Shown one piece after another: positions 18,539 through 28,193 of a stretch of DNA of 64,000 bases. Within the stretch, counting starts at the first letter, position 1, and the number at the start of each line of letters is the position of its first letter. The DNA lies in the NCBI RefSeq assembly GCF_004771275.1, contig NZ_RQEV01000018.1, positions 96,440 through 160,439 on the forward strand, given 5' to 3'. The notes beneath the pieces are model-generated. The model was not told the origin of the DNA. It was given only the letters and a program-made list of their open reading frames with translations, and did not search any database. The position numbers were made by a program, and so were the translations under genes. Origin of the DNA: Leptospira fluminis. GTDB lineage: Bacteria > Spirochaetota > Leptospiria > Leptospirales > Leptospiraceae.

Positions 18539-19170
18539 GGAAGAGAGGAAAGTAGACTTTCCTGCAAACGTTCGGAAAGTTTTCTCCAGGAATTCTTCCA
18601 TTCTTCGCTTCCTTTCGGACCGACACGATTCGTTAAAGAGAATAGGGTCGCGAAAGGGATTTGGAAATCCTGTGCGACCTTTGCTAGTCCGAAAGCCTCC
18701 ATATTTTCCAATCCGATCGATTCCGACTTCAGACGTTCCAGGACACGAGGACTCGGATCCTCGATCGTGACCGAACCGGTTCCGTTGGTTCCGGATTCGA
18801 AAAGTTCCAGATTCGGAAGAGGAAATGGAAACGGAATACATTCTAGTCTTAAAGAGAGAAATTCGGGGATACGGATTTTTTTGTCCAAGTAAGCGATTTC
18901 ATAATTCGTAAACGTTCTGGAAAAGCCTATTTTTCCTTCCCATTCCTTCCTAGAAATCCAAGGATAGACTCCGGCAGACCCGATAAAAAGAATGGCCTTA
19001 GGAACCGATTCCGTATTTTGCAATAAATAGGACTGGAGTCGAAGAGCTGCGTTCAAATTTCCCACGCCTACTTCCAGGGTTTTCAGACCGGCGTGGACGG
19101 AGATCCTGTCTATTTCTCCCGAAAAAGCCCCGCAAAAAAGAATGTCTTTCAGATTCCATTCGGGATTCAT
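18532..19170 (-). CDS. Nucleoside phosphorylase-superfamily protein (MTAN/futalosine hydrolase-like)
   Basis: A 212-residue protein with the purine phosphorylase/nucleosidase fold: LFIGSAGVYP in the position of the phosphate/ribose loop, ESIGLENMEAFGLAKVA with the conserved N-M-E ribose-binding triad, and a C-terminal LTNRVGPKGSEEWK. These match the short nucleosidase branch (5'-methylthioadenosine/futalosine hydrolases) better than the phosphorylases. An alternative TTG at 19179 directly abuts the preceding stop; ATG at 19170 is used here. It is third in the argC to acyl-CoA ligase operon. The substrate is unassigned; a menaquinone role would need other futalosine genes, none of which is in the window. 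Confidence 0.7.
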   Translation of the reverse strand: MNPEWNLKDILFCGAFSGEIDRISVHAGLKTLEVGVGNLNAALRLQSYLLQNTESVPKAILFIGSAGVYPWISRKEWEGKIGFSRTFTNYEIAYLDKKIRIPEFLSLRLECIPFPFPLPNLELFESGTNGTGSVTIEDPSPRVLERLKSESIGLENMEAFGLAKVAQDFQIPFATLFSLTNRVGPKGSEEWKNSWRKLSERLQESLLSSLPQ

Positions 19171-19179
19171 AAAGTACAA

Positions 19180-21108
19180 CTATTCATATAGACGGCGGAT
19201 TAGATCGGAATACTTCTCCAGAACGACTTTTCGTTTGACCTTCATAGTCTCCGTGAGTTCCTCTCCTTTCGTAAACGGCTTGTCCAATACTGCCAAATTC
19301 GAAATCCGCTCGAAATTTTTAAAACCGTTCTTTTCCGAAATGGTTCTTTTGATTAGATCTTTGTAAAACTGAAGCACTTGCGGATCGGCTGCCAGTTCGG
19401 AGTCCGAGGAAGGCAATTTCTTTCCTTCCAGTAAAAATCTCTCCCGTAATTTTTCAAAATCCGGAACGATGAGTAGAGTAAGGAATTTTCTATCCTGGCC
19501 TGCCACCACTGCGAACTGGGAAAATCCGGTCTCTCCGATTTTCGATTCTATCGGTTCGGGTTCCACGTTTTCGCCCGAGGAGAGCACGATGGTATCCTTG
19601 GCTCTTCCTGCAAATCTCAGTTCCCCGGTTTTGGTCCAAACGAATAGATCTCCGGAATCGAACCATCCGTCCACGAGAGAGGCTCGATTTTTTTCTTCGT
19701 CCTTAAAATATCCGGGAGTGACATGAGGTCCCTTATGCCACACGATCCCCCTTGCCCCGGGTTCGGTTACGATTTTTCCCTGTTCGTCCACCAATTTGAT
19801 ATGGGCTCCGGGAAATACGGGACCGATGGCTCCCGTTTTGGGAATCGGAAACCGTCCCATAGCTCCCATTCCGGTGGTCTCGGTCATCCCGTAGGTCTCT
19901 ATAATGGGAATTCCGATGGAGCGAAAAAAGAATTGGATCTTGGGCGGCATGGCACCCGCGCCGCAAAAAGCAAAACGCAATTTCCCGCCTAAAGAATTCC
20001 GGACCGGTTCTAGAATTTTCTGAGCGAGCAGATTGGCAAGATAGCTCGGTCCGAAAAATAGAAGGGAAACGAATTTGTCCTTCGCTTTTTCGTCGGAGGG
20101 TTCGTCTTCGCTGGCACAATAATTTCCTGTGAGAGTATCGTAGACGGAATTGTAAAATTCCGCGATACGAACCGCTAGACGGAAAACGGTGAATTTCCAA
20201 GCCGGGCCCTTTTTCGCAGTGTCCCAGATTCTCCTGTGTAGGGCTTCCCAAACTCTGGGAACGGAGACAAGCACGGTCGGACGCACGATCCCGAAATCCC
20301 GTTGTAAGGTGGAGACGGAGGAGCAAGCCATAGAGGCCCCCCAAGAAACGAGGGCGGTCTCTAAGATCCGTTCCGCGATATGCCATGGGGGTAAAAAAAC
20401 CACCGTGCGATCCTGGTAAGTGACCGGAACGAATTGGTGGAGTTGGTGCACGCTCCAAGTAAAGGATCTATGCCTTAAAACAACCCCTTTCGGAACGCCC
20501 GTCGTTCCCGAGGTATAAATGATGGTCGCACTATCCTTATGAGTCAGGGCTTCTCCCGCTTGGCGTAGGATCTCGTCTCCTTTCTTGGTCAAAAATGCTT
20601 CGCCCAAGGAAAGCGCCTTGTCTAGCGTAAGAATCTCCAATTTCGGAAACTTCCCCCTGATTTCCGCTAAGCCGTCAAAGGTGGATTCCTCTTCGATAAG
20701 AACCAATACTTCCAGAGCGGAAAAAGATTCCGGTTTAGAGCGCAGTTTTTGTAGGACCGAATTCTTTTCCAAAAAGGCGATTTTGGCCTCGGTATGGCCA
20801 AGGATATAAGTAATGTCTTCCGGGCTGGCATCGGTTCCTCGCGGAACATCCACCCCGCCTGCACAAACGATCCCGAAGGAGCAGAGAGACCATTCCGTTC
20901 TATTATCGCAGACGAGTCCTACCTTATCTCCTCTTTTCAATCCTTTGGAGAAAAGGTAAGCGGAGAGTTTTCCCATACTCAAGAACCAGTCTCCGTATGT
21001 GATTCCTACGAAGGTACGCTGCTTTTCGTCCCAAATCCAATGGAAAGGACGATCTTGGTATTGGTGGCAAGAGTCCCTTACCAGATGATAAACGCTGAGT
21101 TTTTCCAT
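19180..21108 (-). CDS. Long-chain fatty-acid-CoA ligase (AMP-forming)
   Basis: A 642-residue member of the ANL adenylating superfamily that activates fatty acids via acyl-AMP to acyl-CoA, probably at the inner membrane. Seen in order: the P-loop-like IIYTSGTTGVPKG, the PPWHIAER region, ETYGMTETTGMG, the WFDSGDL/GELRFAGRAKD hinge region and a C-terminal lysine in MKVKRKVV. Length and the bulky LSYLANLLAQK insertion region fit the FadD15/long-chain branch rather than acetyl-CoA synthetase. It lies 5 bases after argC and directly before the nucleosidase-like gene, so it is co-transcribed on the minus strand. Confidence 0.92.
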   Translation of the reverse strand: MEKLSVYHLVRDSCHQYQDRPFHWIWDEKQRTFVGITYGDWFLSMGKLSAYLFSKGLKRGDKVGLVCDNRTEWSLCSFGIVCAGGVDVPRGTDASPEDITYILGHTEAKIAFLEKNSVLQKLRSKPESFSALEVLVLIEEESTFDGLAEIRGKFPKLEILTLDKALSLGEAFLTKKGDEILRQAGEALTHKDSATIIYTSGTTGVPKGVVLRHRSFTWSVHQLHQFVPVTYQDRTVVFLPPWHIAERILETALVSWGASMACSSVSTLQRDFGIVRPTVLVSVPRVWEALHRRIWDTAKKGPAWKFTVFRLAVRIAEFYNSVYDTLTGNYCASEDEPSDEKAKDKFVSLLFFGPSYLANLLAQKILEPVRNSLGGKLRFAFCGAGAMPPKIQFFFRSIGIPIIETYGMTETTGMGAMGRFPIPKTGAIGPVFPGAHIKLVDEQGKIVTEPGARGIVWHKGPHVTPGYFKDEEKNRASLVDGWFDSGDLFVWTKTGELRFAGRAKDTIVLSSGENVEPEPIESKIGETGFSQFAVVAGQDRKFLTLLIVPDFEKLRERFLLEGKKLPSSDSELAADPQVLQFYKDLIKRTISEKNGFKNFERISNLAVLDKPFTKGEELTETMKVKRKVVLEKYSDLIRRLYE

Positions 21109-21113
21109 TTACG

Positions 21114-22133
21114 TTACGGAAGCAGGCCTAGAGTTTCCTTTTCTCCCAGCATCAGATTGATATTCTGTAGGGCTTGCCCGGCGGCTCCCTTTACCAGGTT
21201 ATCCAATGCCGATACAATGGTGATATTGGTTCCTCTTTTTCGTAAAGAAACATCCAGAAAATTCGTGTGTGCGATTTTTAGAAGGTCGATTTCCTCCGGA
21301 GTTTCCCGGATTCTAATAAACGGCTCTCCTTTTGCGTTCTTTTTCAAAACGGAAAGAAGGTCCGCCGTCGAAGAAGAATCCTCCATCTCCAAATAGACGG
21401 TGGATAAAATCCCGCGATACAAAGGCAACAAGTGGGGAACGAATAGGATTTCAGGATAGGGCAGTCCGGATCCGGAAAAAGCATATTCCTGAATTTCCGG
21501 TTCGTGTTGGTGGGACAGGATTTTGTAAGCGCGGAAATTTTCGTGCACTCCCGTAAAGGCAAAGCCGCCGTCCTCCACTCTTCCTCCTGCACCGCTGACT
21601 CCGGACTTGCAATCGGCTACGATTCTCGGACGTATCTTATGCCTGAGTTCCCCTAAGAGATACACCGCTAGAATTACGGAAGTGGAATAACAACCGGGAT
21701 TGGAGACGAAATCGGCTCCTTTGATCTTCTCTCGGAAAATCTCCGGAATTCCGAAGACGACACGGTTCATCAATTCGAAGCTAGTATGGGAAAGTTTGTA
21801 GGTACTCTCGAAAGCCTGTTTGTCGTGTAGGCGGTATACTCCGGAAAGATCGATCAGCTTGTGTCCCGCGTTCAGAAATTTAGGAGCCAATTGGAGAGAA
21901 GCATCGTTCGGAACCGCGAGAACTACCAGGGATCCCTTCGGAACCGGATCTTCGTGCTTTTTAAACGGTAGGTCTTCGGGGAACGGTAGGTCGGGAAACA
22001 CTTCCGATAATTTCTTTCCTGCTAGTTTATCGCTGGTGAGATGGACTACTTTGTATTTAGGGTGTCCGGATAAAAGGCCGAGTAATTCTTTTCCGGTAAA
22101 TCCGCCGGCTCCGATAATGCTAATTTCTGACAT
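21114..22133 (-). CDS. argC: N-acetyl-gamma-glutamyl-phosphate reductase
   Basis: Third enzyme of arginine biosynthesis: NADPH-dependent reduction of N-acetylglutamyl phosphate to the semialdehyde in the cytoplasm. The 339-residue protein has the N-terminal [11 protein letters not shown] dinucleotide-binding loop, the catalytic-cysteine signature SNPGCYSTS, the KSGVSGAGG segment and a conserved [12 protein letters not shown] near the C-terminus, all hallmarks of ArgC. It is the first gene of a minus-strand operon with an acyl-CoA ligase and a nucleosidase-like gene, which have no obvious arginine connection. The recA terminator lies just upstream. Confidence 0.96.
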   Translation of the reverse strand: MSEISIIGAGGFTGKELLGLLSGHPKYKVVHLTSDKLAGKKLSEVFPDLPFPEDLPFKKHEDPVPKGSLVVLAVPNDASLQLAPKFLNAGHKLIDLSGVYRLHDKQAFESTYKLSHTSFELMNRVVFGIPEIFREKIKGADFVSNPGCYSTSVILAVYLLGELRHKIRPRIVADCKSGVSGAGGRVEDGGFAFTGVHENFRAYKILSHQHEPEIQEYAFSGSGLPYPEILFVPHLLPLYRGILSTVYLEMEDSSSTADLLSVLKKNAKGEPFIRIRETPEEIDLLKIAHTNFLDVSLRKRGTNITIVSALDNLVKGAAGQALQNINLMLGEKETLGLLP

Positions 22134-22194
22134 GTGTTTCTGGAGGAATTTTTCCTAGTGAGACAAAAATGGAAGAAGTTCACGGTATTGGAAT

Positions 22195-22226
22195 AAAAAA
22201 ACGCCGGATGGAAACCCACCCGGCGT
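22195..22226 (-). terminator. Rho-independent terminator of recA
   Basis: Read on the minus strand, ACGCCGG and CCGGCGT form a perfect 7-bp GC-rich stem around a 12-base loop, followed immediately by seven T residues. It starts about 30 bases after the recA stop and separates recA from the argC operon on the same strand. Confidence 0.9.
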
Positions 22227-22257
22227 CAATGGTTTCTAAAAAGAAAGCCAGTATGAT

Positions 22258-23376
22258 TTATCCTGCGGCTCTTTGTCCGTCCTGCGCCTCAGTTTGAGGT
22301 GGGAGCGGTTTTCCCTCCGCGGAAAGGGGTGGGAGGCCGTTTAAATCCCTCACCATATTTTCGACTTGATGGGCGATTTCCGGATTCGACTTGAGGTATT
22401 CCTTGGCCGCTTCCTTCCCTTGCCCGATCTTCTCGGTATTGTACGAATACCAAGCTCCCGATTTGCTAATGATGTCGTGTTTCACCCCTAAGTCAACGAG
22501 AGAACTTTCCCGGCTAATCCCTGTGTTGTAGATTATGTCGAATTCTGCCTGACGAAACGGAGGAGCCATTTTGTTTTTCACTACTTTGACTCTCACCCGG
22601 TTTCCGGTGGCTTCCTCTTTTTCCTTCAGTGTCTCGATTTTGCGGATGTCCAGTCGGATCGAACTGTAAAACTTCAGGGCGTTTCCTCCGGTCGTCGTTT
22701 CCGGGGAGCCGAACATCACTCCGATCTTCATCCGAATTTGGTTAATGAAAACGACAACCGTTCTGGATTTAGAGATCGTTCCGGTCAGTTTTCGGAGAGC
22801 CTGGGACATAAGACGCGCTTGCAATCCCATGTGTGCGTCTCCCATATCGCCTTCGATTTCCGCTTTGGGGACAAGGGCTGCGACGGAATCCACTACCACT
22901 ATGTCTATGGCGTTGCTCCGGACCAGAGATTCGCAAATCTCCAGTGCTTCCTCTCCATTGTCGGGTTGGGAAACCAAAAGTTCTTCCAGATTCACTCCCA
23001 GTTTTTTCGCATAGGACGGATCCAGTGCATGCTCCGCATCTATAAAGGCGGCCACTCCGCCTCTTTTCTGCGCTTCGGCGATTGCAGAAAGAGTTAAAGT
23101 CGTTTTACCGGAAGATTCCGGTCCGTAAATTTCTACGATCCTTCCAAGCGGATAACCGCCTATTCCCAATGCGATGTCCAGGTCCAGCGAACCTGTGGGA
23201 ATCACGGGAATGATATTCGTAGCGGACGCCGCACCGAGGCGCATGATGGACCCTTTGCCGAATTGTTTTTCGATTTGGGTCATGGCTTGGTCGATCGCAA
23301 GTTTCTTAGAATCGTCCAGGCCTTGCGCTTCTTCCTTTTGCTTCTTCATGGATTCTTTAGCTCCTTCTCTTGCCAA
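22258..23376 (-). CDS. recA: Recombinase RecA
   Basis: Central strand-exchange ATPase and LexA co-protease. Walker A is [10 protein letters not shown], Walker B is VVVDSVAAL, and the conserved [21 protein letters not shown] and [26 protein letters not shown] segments cover the DNA-binding loops. The C-terminal 35 residues are rich in Pro, Gln and acidic residues, as usual. TTG at 23376 has GAGGA 7 bases upstream; an ATG nine codons later (23349) with AAGGAG is the alternative and would give an MKK start. The gene is flanked by an SOS box about 190 bases upstream and a strong terminator downstream, so it is probably monocistronic and damage-inducible. Confidence 0.97.
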   Translation of the reverse strand: MAREGAKESMKKQKEEAQGLDDSKKLAIDQAMTQIEKQFGKGSIMRLGAASATNIIPVIPTGSLDLDIALGIGGYPLGRIVEIYGPESSGKTTLTLSAIAEAQKRGGVAAFIDAEHALDPSYAKKLGVNLEELLVSQPDNGEEALEICESLVRSNAIDIVVVDSVAALVPKAEIEGDMGDAHMGLQARLMSQALRKLTGTISKSRTVVVFINQIRMKIGVMFGSPETTTGGNALKFYSSIRLDIRKIETLKEKEEATGNRVRVKVVKNKMAPPFRQAEFDIIYNTGISRESSLVDLGVKHDIISKSGAWYSYNTEKIGQGKEAAKEYLKSNPEIAHQVENMVRDLNGLPPLSAEGKPLPPQTEAQDGQRAAG

Positions 23377-23568
23377 GAACGGTTCCTCTTTTCGTAAAAT
23401 TCCTTGTACTTTTGAGGGCTTCCGTTGTTAAGAGTAGGATACTACTCCTGCCGGACAAATTCCAATCCGCTCCGGCAAAAAACTCGGTGTTTCCCTTGGG
23501 AAAAGGATCATTTTTTCTGAATCTTATGTCACCCAAAAAACAGGTGGCAATCGGAAAAAAATCTACTT

Positions 23569-23583
23569 ATTTGTATAGCAAAT
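23569..23583 (-). promoter_or_regulatory. LexA-type SOS box upstream of recA
   Basis: ATTTG-TATAG-CAAAT is a 15-base interrupted palindrome containing TTTG-N5-CAAA, the SOS operator described for Leptospira LexA. It lies in the 233-base gap between the hypothetical gene at 23610 and recA and contains TATACA on the minus strand, a plausible -10 element. LexA binding there would block recA transcription. The distance to the start codon implies a leader of roughly 180 bases. Confidence 0.8.
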
Positions 23584-23609
23584 ATGCTTGCAGTAAATCG
23601 AGGGGTTTT

Positions 23610-24461
23610 TTAGGGGGCGATTTCCGGGTTGTCGGAACCGGAATCTTTTTGTCTATCCCTTAGAAATTGAGCTTGGGCCTTGTAGCTTCTCTTTCTTTGG
23701 TCCTTTAGGAATTCCCAAAACCGCTTGAAATATAGAAACGACAATAACGGAGCGAGAATGGCTAAAGCGATTTTTGAAAGGAAGAGTAGGTAGTATGGAA
23801 ATAAGTTTTGTCCGGGAAAATAGAAAAGGTAAATTCCGTTTTCGTGAAATAGTTCCAAAGCGGACGACTTCTTTTTTTTCTCCTGAAAGTAGGCCCTAAG
23901 TTCTCGGATATCTCTGAATTTGAGCGGAGCGTTTTCCGTTTCCTTACATAAAATCAAGGCTCCCGCCTCGGTAAACGCATAAAAGGATCCGATCAGTTTG
24001 AGGCCTTCCCATTTTTCAAGATTCGGATCGATCCTATTTCGAAAGAAATAGTTTATTTTACCGTTTTTATAGGAAAAGCTTTGGAAGGATTCCGGAAAAT
24101 CCGTCTCTTCCTTTAGTAGGGTATCCTTGCCGATGCCGGGAAGGTCGTACGAAATGCCGCCTAGATCCGGAATTTTTTTTAAGTCTTCGGAAAGTCTTTT
24201 GGAAGTTTCCGACTTTAAGGTTTTCGGAGAGGAAGCCTGCGCATCTACGCTTTCACGGATCGCGGCTTCCGTCTTCGTTTTCAAGTTCCGGTAAAAGTCG
24301 GACGCAAGGTTTCGGACGATTTTTTTTTCTCGGAATACAGGGTGACCTGCCCATTCCATGGCGGATTCCCAAACCTCTTGGTCCTTAGGTTCGGAAGAAA
24401 GGACTGCGGTCGTTAAGAATAGAGAGAAAAGAAGAATAAGAAGACGGAAAACCTTTGACAT
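23610..24461 (-). CDS. Hypothetical exported/membrane protein
   Basis: A 283-residue product I do not recognise. It has an N-terminal signal sequence (FRLLILLFSLFLTTAVLSSE), a polar Lys/Glu-rich middle, and a second long hydrophobic segment at about residues 220-245 (YYLLFLSKIALAILAPLLSFLYF) followed by a strongly basic C-terminal tail (KDQRKRSYKAQAQ). The topology suggests a periplasmic domain held by a C-terminal membrane helix with a short cytoplasmic tail. The recA SOS box begins 27 bases after its stop. It is divergent from the small gene at 24529. Confidence 0.65.
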   Translation of the reverse strand: MSKVFRLLILLFSLFLTTAVLSSEPKDQEVWESAMEWAGHPVFREKKIVRNLASDFYRNLKTKTEAAIRESVDAQASSPKTLKSETSKRLSEDLKKIPDLGGISYDLPGIGKDTLLKEETDFPESFQSFSYKNGKINYFFRNRIDPNLEKWEGLKLIGSFYAFTEAGALILCKETENAPLKFRDIRELRAYFQEKKKKSSALELFHENGIYLFYFPGQNLFPYYLLFLSKIALAILAPLLSFLYFKRFWEFLKDQRKRSYKAQAQFLRDRQKDSGSDNPEIAP

Positions 24462-24528
24462 TGAGACGATTTTTCCCGTATTACTTCAGAGAAGAATCTA
24501 AAATTCATGTCTGGAAAGCGGAAAATCC

Positions 24529-24999
24529 ATGAGTTTGAAAGAACTGCATAAAATAGAGACTACGAGATCCTCCTGGAAAGATTTCGTCGAATATAGCATC
24601 CAGACCCCGTTTTACAGAGAAGCCAAGGAAAGGACCGGCTCCCTAGTGGAATCGATTCAACTCACTTTATTTCATGATTATTTATCCACGTTTTCCCCGG
24701 AAGAGAGGAACCGATATTTGTCGGACGAACAGGATTTTGTCCGGTCCGCCCGGAATTTCGTGAATATTTTGGAAGGCACCAGGTATTCCCCGGAAGGATA
24801 CAATTCCAGAGAGCGTTCCTTGTTTTTCGGGATGATCAAGGGGCTGCTGCGGGAACAAATGGACGAAGAGAATCAGATCCAAGATATGGAAAGATACCAC
24901 TTTTACAGATGTATCATTCGTTTCTGTTCGAATCTTGATTATATCCACAGAGTGTACGAAAGATACAAGAATTATACCGCTCAGGGATCGGAGGTCTGA
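24529..24999 (+). CDS. Hypothetical helical protein
   Basis: A 156-residue soluble protein without signal peptide. It is predicted largely helical and rich in Arg, Tyr and Glu, with YRCIIRFCSNLDYIHRVYERYKNY near the C-terminus. I recognise no domain. Its TGA stop at 24997 lies inside the presumed initiation region of the HIT-family gene, which has its only good ribosome binding site within this gene's last codons. The two are thus probably translationally coupled. Confidence 0.6.
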   Translation: MSLKELHKIETTRSSWKDFVEYSIQTPFYREAKERTGSLVESIQLTLFHDYLSTFSPEERNRYLSDEQDFVRSARNFVNILEGTRYSPEGYNSRERSLFFGMIKGLLREQMDEENQIQDMERYHFYRCIIRFCSNLDYIHRVYERYKNYTAQGSEV

Positions 25000-25001
25000 T
25001 C

Positions 25002-25421
25002 CTGGCAATTCCTTCCGAAGCGCTCCGCTCCGACTGTCCGATTTGCATCGAGCATAGTTCTTCTTCTCCTTCCGGATTTTTATTTAGATCCGGCGATTTT
25101 CTGATCCGGCATTGCGAACCTTCGAAGAAAATTCCGGGATACTTGTACGTAGAGCCGATCGCGCATCGGGAAAGTTATTCAGAATGGTCGGAGAAGGAAT
25201 TTTCCGAATTCGGAATCGCTTTGCAAAAAGCGTCCGAATGGATTCTCTCCCGCTTTTCTCCAGCTAAGATTTATACGGTTCTAGTCTCGGAAAAAGTGGC
25301 GCATATGCATTTTCATTTGATCCCCAGATACGGGGAAACAAAAGGACCGGAGTACATCCGCCAAGCGTTGGAAGGGATGGCTCAGGCTCCGGACGGAATT
25401 TCTTTCCCGAAAGGGAACTAA
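25002..25421 (+). CDS. HIT-family (histidine triad) protein with apparent CTG start
   Basis: A nucleotide hydrolase or transferase of the histidine-triad superfamily: HMHFHLIPRYGE near residue 105 is the H-x-H-x-H-x-x active-site motif. The frame upstream of the first canonical start (TTG 25143) encodes plausible HIT sequence with a CPICIEH zinc-knuckle-like motif and FLFRSGDFLIRHCEP, so the protein must start earlier. No ATG, GTG or TTG exists between the in-frame stop at 24936 and 25143. GGAGG at 24990-24994 sits 7 bases before CTG at 25002, making CTG the best candidate; a sequencing error or ATC/ATT initiation is the alternative. It follows the helical unknown gene without a gap. Confidence 0.7.
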   Translation: MAIPSEALRSDCPICIEHSSSSPSGFLFRSGDFLIRHCEPSKKIPGYLYVEPIAHRESYSEWSEKEFSEFGIALQKASEWILSRFSPAKIYTVLVSEKVAHMHFHLIPRYGETKGPEYIRQALEGMAQAPDGISFPKGN

Positions 25422-25476
25422 GGACCTGAGAAAAAGAGTGAGTGTCGTTCGTTAGAACGGGTCTAAGAAAGGAAAC

Positions 25477-26859
25477 ATGGAACCAAGAAAAGTAGAAACC
25501 CTGATCGAAGCCGGCAAAAACCGAAAGGCGGATTTCGTAGAAATTTACGAAGAAGAATCCAGAAATTCCTCGGTCGCCTTGCGAGACAAAAAAATCGAGC
25601 AATCTTTGGCGGCTACGGATTACGGGATCGGGATCCGTTTGATTTACGGAACGGACGTTTTGTACGCATATACCAGCAACGACGATACGGAACATCTGGT
25701 TTCCTTGATCCGTTTGCTTGCGGATTCCAGAGGAGAGGCGACCGTGAACGGTGGCAAATTCACTCTTCCTTCCGTCGGATCGCAACCGATGTTTGCCGCA
25801 GGCTTGAAAGACCCTCGTTCCGTTTCTCCGGCCAAAAAACTGGAACTGCTACAGGCTGCGGATTCCTCCGCGAGACAATTGTCTTCCAAAGTGGTTCAGG
25901 TGGGAGCTAGCGCTTCCGATATCGTCACCAACGTTCTTATCGCGAATTCCGAAGGTCTTTGGGTGGAGGATCTACGTGTTCGAAGCAGATTTTCCTTATC
26001 CGTCACCGCAGAAAAAGGGGGAGAAAGATTCGTAGCTACGGAATCTCCGGGAGCCCTGCAGGGTTTCGAGTTTTTCGAAGGATTGCGAATTGCCGAGCTC
26101 GCTAAAAACGCCGCGGAACGTGCGTTGTTCATGCTGGACGCAGGATACATTGAAGGGAAAAAAATGCCGGTTGTTATGGGAAATGGATTCGGAGGAGTGA
26201 TCTTTCACGAAGCTTGCGGACATCCGTTGGAAACGGAAGCAATCCGAAAGAACTCTTCCCCCTTCGTAGGTAAATTGGGAGAAAGGATCGCGCAGCCTTG
26301 CCTTACCGCCTACGATGACGGCACTTTAGGGGATTTTTACGGTTCCATTAAAGTGGACGACGAGGGGATGCCTTCCCAAAAAACCCTTTTGATCGAAAAC
26401 GGGATTCTCAAGGCCTACCTTTCCGATCGAGTGGGAGCCGCGGAGACCGGAGTTCCGCGGACAGGAAGCGGGAGAAGGGAATCTTACCAGTATGCACCGG
26501 TTTCCCGAATGAGGAACACGTTTATCGCGACGGGAGAGGATTCCTTGGACGGTATGTTCGGCTCGGTAGATTATGGATTGTATGCGAAGAGAATGGGAGG
26601 AGGTTCCGTAAATCCCGCGACGGGAGAATTCAATTTCGCCGTGGAGGAAGGATACGTGATCCGAAACGGAAAACTGGCGGAACCGGTGAGAGGCGCTACC
26701 TTGATCGGAAAGGGACATGAAATTCTTCCTAAGATTTCCATGATCGGAAAAGACCTGGAGTTGGCCGCGGGAACTTGCGGAGCTTCGTCGGGATCCATTC
26801 CCGTAACCGTAGGACAACCTTCCTTGAAGGTGGACGAGATCCTGGTCGGAGGTCGTTGA
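25477..26859 (+). CDS. tldD: TldD family metalloprotease
   Basis: The 460-residue catalytic subunit of the TldD/TldE (PmbA) zinc protease, which degrades unfolded peptides and in other bacteria processes modified peptides. The HEACGH sequence (HExxxH) at about residue 250 is the metal-binding active-site motif. The flanking conserved GNGFGGVIFHEACGHPLE, SDRVGAAETG and GGGSVNPATGEFNFAVEEGYVI segments match the family. ATG at 25477 has AAAGGA upstream. Its stop overlaps the ATG of the pmbA partner by one base (TGATG), as expected for subunits made in equal amounts. Confidence 0.95.
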   Translation: MEPRKVETLIEAGKNRKADFVEIYEEESRNSSVALRDKKIEQSLAATDYGIGIRLIYGTDVLYAYTSNDDTEHLVSLIRLLADSRGEATVNGGKFTLPSVGSQPMFAAGLKDPRSVSPAKKLELLQAADSSARQLSSKVVQVGASASDIVTNVLIANSEGLWVEDLRVRSRFSLSVTAEKGGERFVATESPGALQGFEFFEGLRIAELAKNAAERALFMLDAGYIEGKKMPVVMGNGFGGVIFHEACGHPLETEAIRKNSSPFVGKLGERIAQPCLTAYDDGTLGDFYGSIKVDDEGMPSQKTLLIENGILKAYLSDRVGAAETGVPRTGSGRRESYQYAPVSRMRNTFIATGEDSLDGMFGSVDYGLYAKRMGGGSVNPATGEFNFAVEEGYVIRNGKLAEPVRGATLIGKGHEILPKISMIGKDLELAAGTCGASSGSIPVTVGQPSLKVDEILVGGR

Positions 26860-28193
26860 TGAATCTAGAACAAGCGGCGGAATACGTCCTGCGGGAAGGA
26901 AAGAAACTCGGACTGGAAGAATTCGATCTGATCGCTACCGATTCCGAAGATACCGGAATCGAAGTGTTCCAAGGAAGGATTGCAAATACGGAAACTTCCC
27001 GTTCGAGAGGAGTGGGAATCCGAGTGCTGAAAAATTCGAAGCCGGGTTATTCCTACAGCGAGCGTTTTAGCGAAGAAGCCTTGTCTCGTATGATCTCCGA
27101 TGCGACGGACCAGACGGAAATCACGGATCGTTTGGAACTGGATTTGCCGGAACCGAATCGGATTGCGGAGATCGACTTAAAGCATTTCGAAAGGAATCTA
27201 GAAAATCTGGATTTTACCTGGATGCGCAATTTCGGGCAGGCCTTGGACGAAGCCTCTTGGAAGGAGGATTCGAGAATCGAAAACGTTCCTCATGTGGGAG
27301 TGGGAAAAAGTCGTTCCGAAAGTCTCATCGCCAATTCGAAAGGAATCTTTCTTAAAAAAGAATCCAACCTAGTGTATGCGGGAACGGGCATCGTTGCTTC
27401 CGAAAAAGATAGCAAGAAAATGGGAAGCTTTTATCGTTCCGGACGGGACCTATCCAAATTCTCTCCGGAGGAGATCGCGAAAGAGGCGGCTTCCCGTGCG
27501 GTGGAATTATTAGGCGCCAGACCGATCGAAAGCGGGGTGATTTCCGTTGTGCTTTCCCATAGGATCAGTCCTCAGATTTTCGGGATGTTCTCTTCTCCTT
27601 TCTTTGCGGACGCAGTGCAGAAAGGACAATCTAGATTGGTCGGAAAAAAAGGAGAAAAGATCGCTTCTTCCTTGTTGAATGTGCGTTGTGAACCTCACAT
27701 ACCCGATTTTCCCGGCTCACGACTGTTAGACGCGGAGGGCGTTCCTACTTCTCCTCAAAGCGTCGTGGAAAACGGAATCTTAAACTTGTTTTTATATAAT
27801 TTGGAGTCCGCTAAAAAGGACGGAGTTTCTCCTAGCGGGAACGGAGTTCGGTCCTATTCGGGAAGAGCGGGCACCTCCTTTTCTAACCTGATCGTACCTT
27901 TCGGTAAGAACACTCGGCAGGAACTTTTATCTTCCGTTCCTCGTTGTATTCTGGTGACGAAGTTGGAAGGAGGGGCGGGTTGTAGCGCCGTTTCGGGAGA
28001 AATTTCCATCGGAATCCAAGGGGTTTATTACGAGAACGGAAACCCGCAATTTCCTGTGGATAGGATGACGATGAATACCAATTTCTTCGATTTGATCCAG
28101 AGGATCGAAGGAATTTCCGATCAGTATGCCGACAGTTATTCCTCCATTAAGGTACCGGATATTCTGATAAGAGAAGTGAATATTGCCGGTTAA
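26859..28193 (+). CDS. pmbA: TldE/PmbA family protein
   Basis: The 444-residue partner subunit of TldD, sharing its fold but lacking the HExxxH motif. Conserved segments include the EVFQGRIANTETSRSRGVGIRV start region, VVLSHRISPQIFGMFSSPFFADAVQKG, and a C-terminal ISIGIQGVYYENGNP. Translation starts at the ATG overlapping the tldD stop; an in-frame start upstream at 26775 lies wholly inside tldD and is disregarded. The TldD/TldE heterodimer is cytoplasmic. A short gap with a palindrome (28235-28248) separates it from the alpha-2-macroglobulin gene. Confidence 0.93.
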   Translation: MNLEQAAEYVLREGKKLGLEEFDLIATDSEDTGIEVFQGRIANTETSRSRGVGIRVLKNSKPGYSYSERFSEEALSRMISDATDQTEITDRLELDLPEPNRIAEIDLKHFERNLENLDFTWMRNFGQALDEASWKEDSRIENVPHVGVGKSRSESLIANSKGIFLKKESNLVYAGTGIVASEKDSKKMGSFYRSGRDLSKFSPEEIAKEAASRAVELLGARPIESGVISVVLSHRISPQIFGMFSSPFFADAVQKGQSRLVGKKGEKIASSLLNVRCEPHIPDFPGSRLLDAEGVPTSPQSVVENGILNLFLYNLESAKKDGVSPSGNGVRSYSGRAGTSFSNLIVPFGKNTRQELLSSVPRCILVTKLEGGAGCSAVSGEISIGIQGVYYENGNPQFPVDRMTMNTNFFDLIQRIEGISDQYADSYSSIKVPDILIREVNIAG

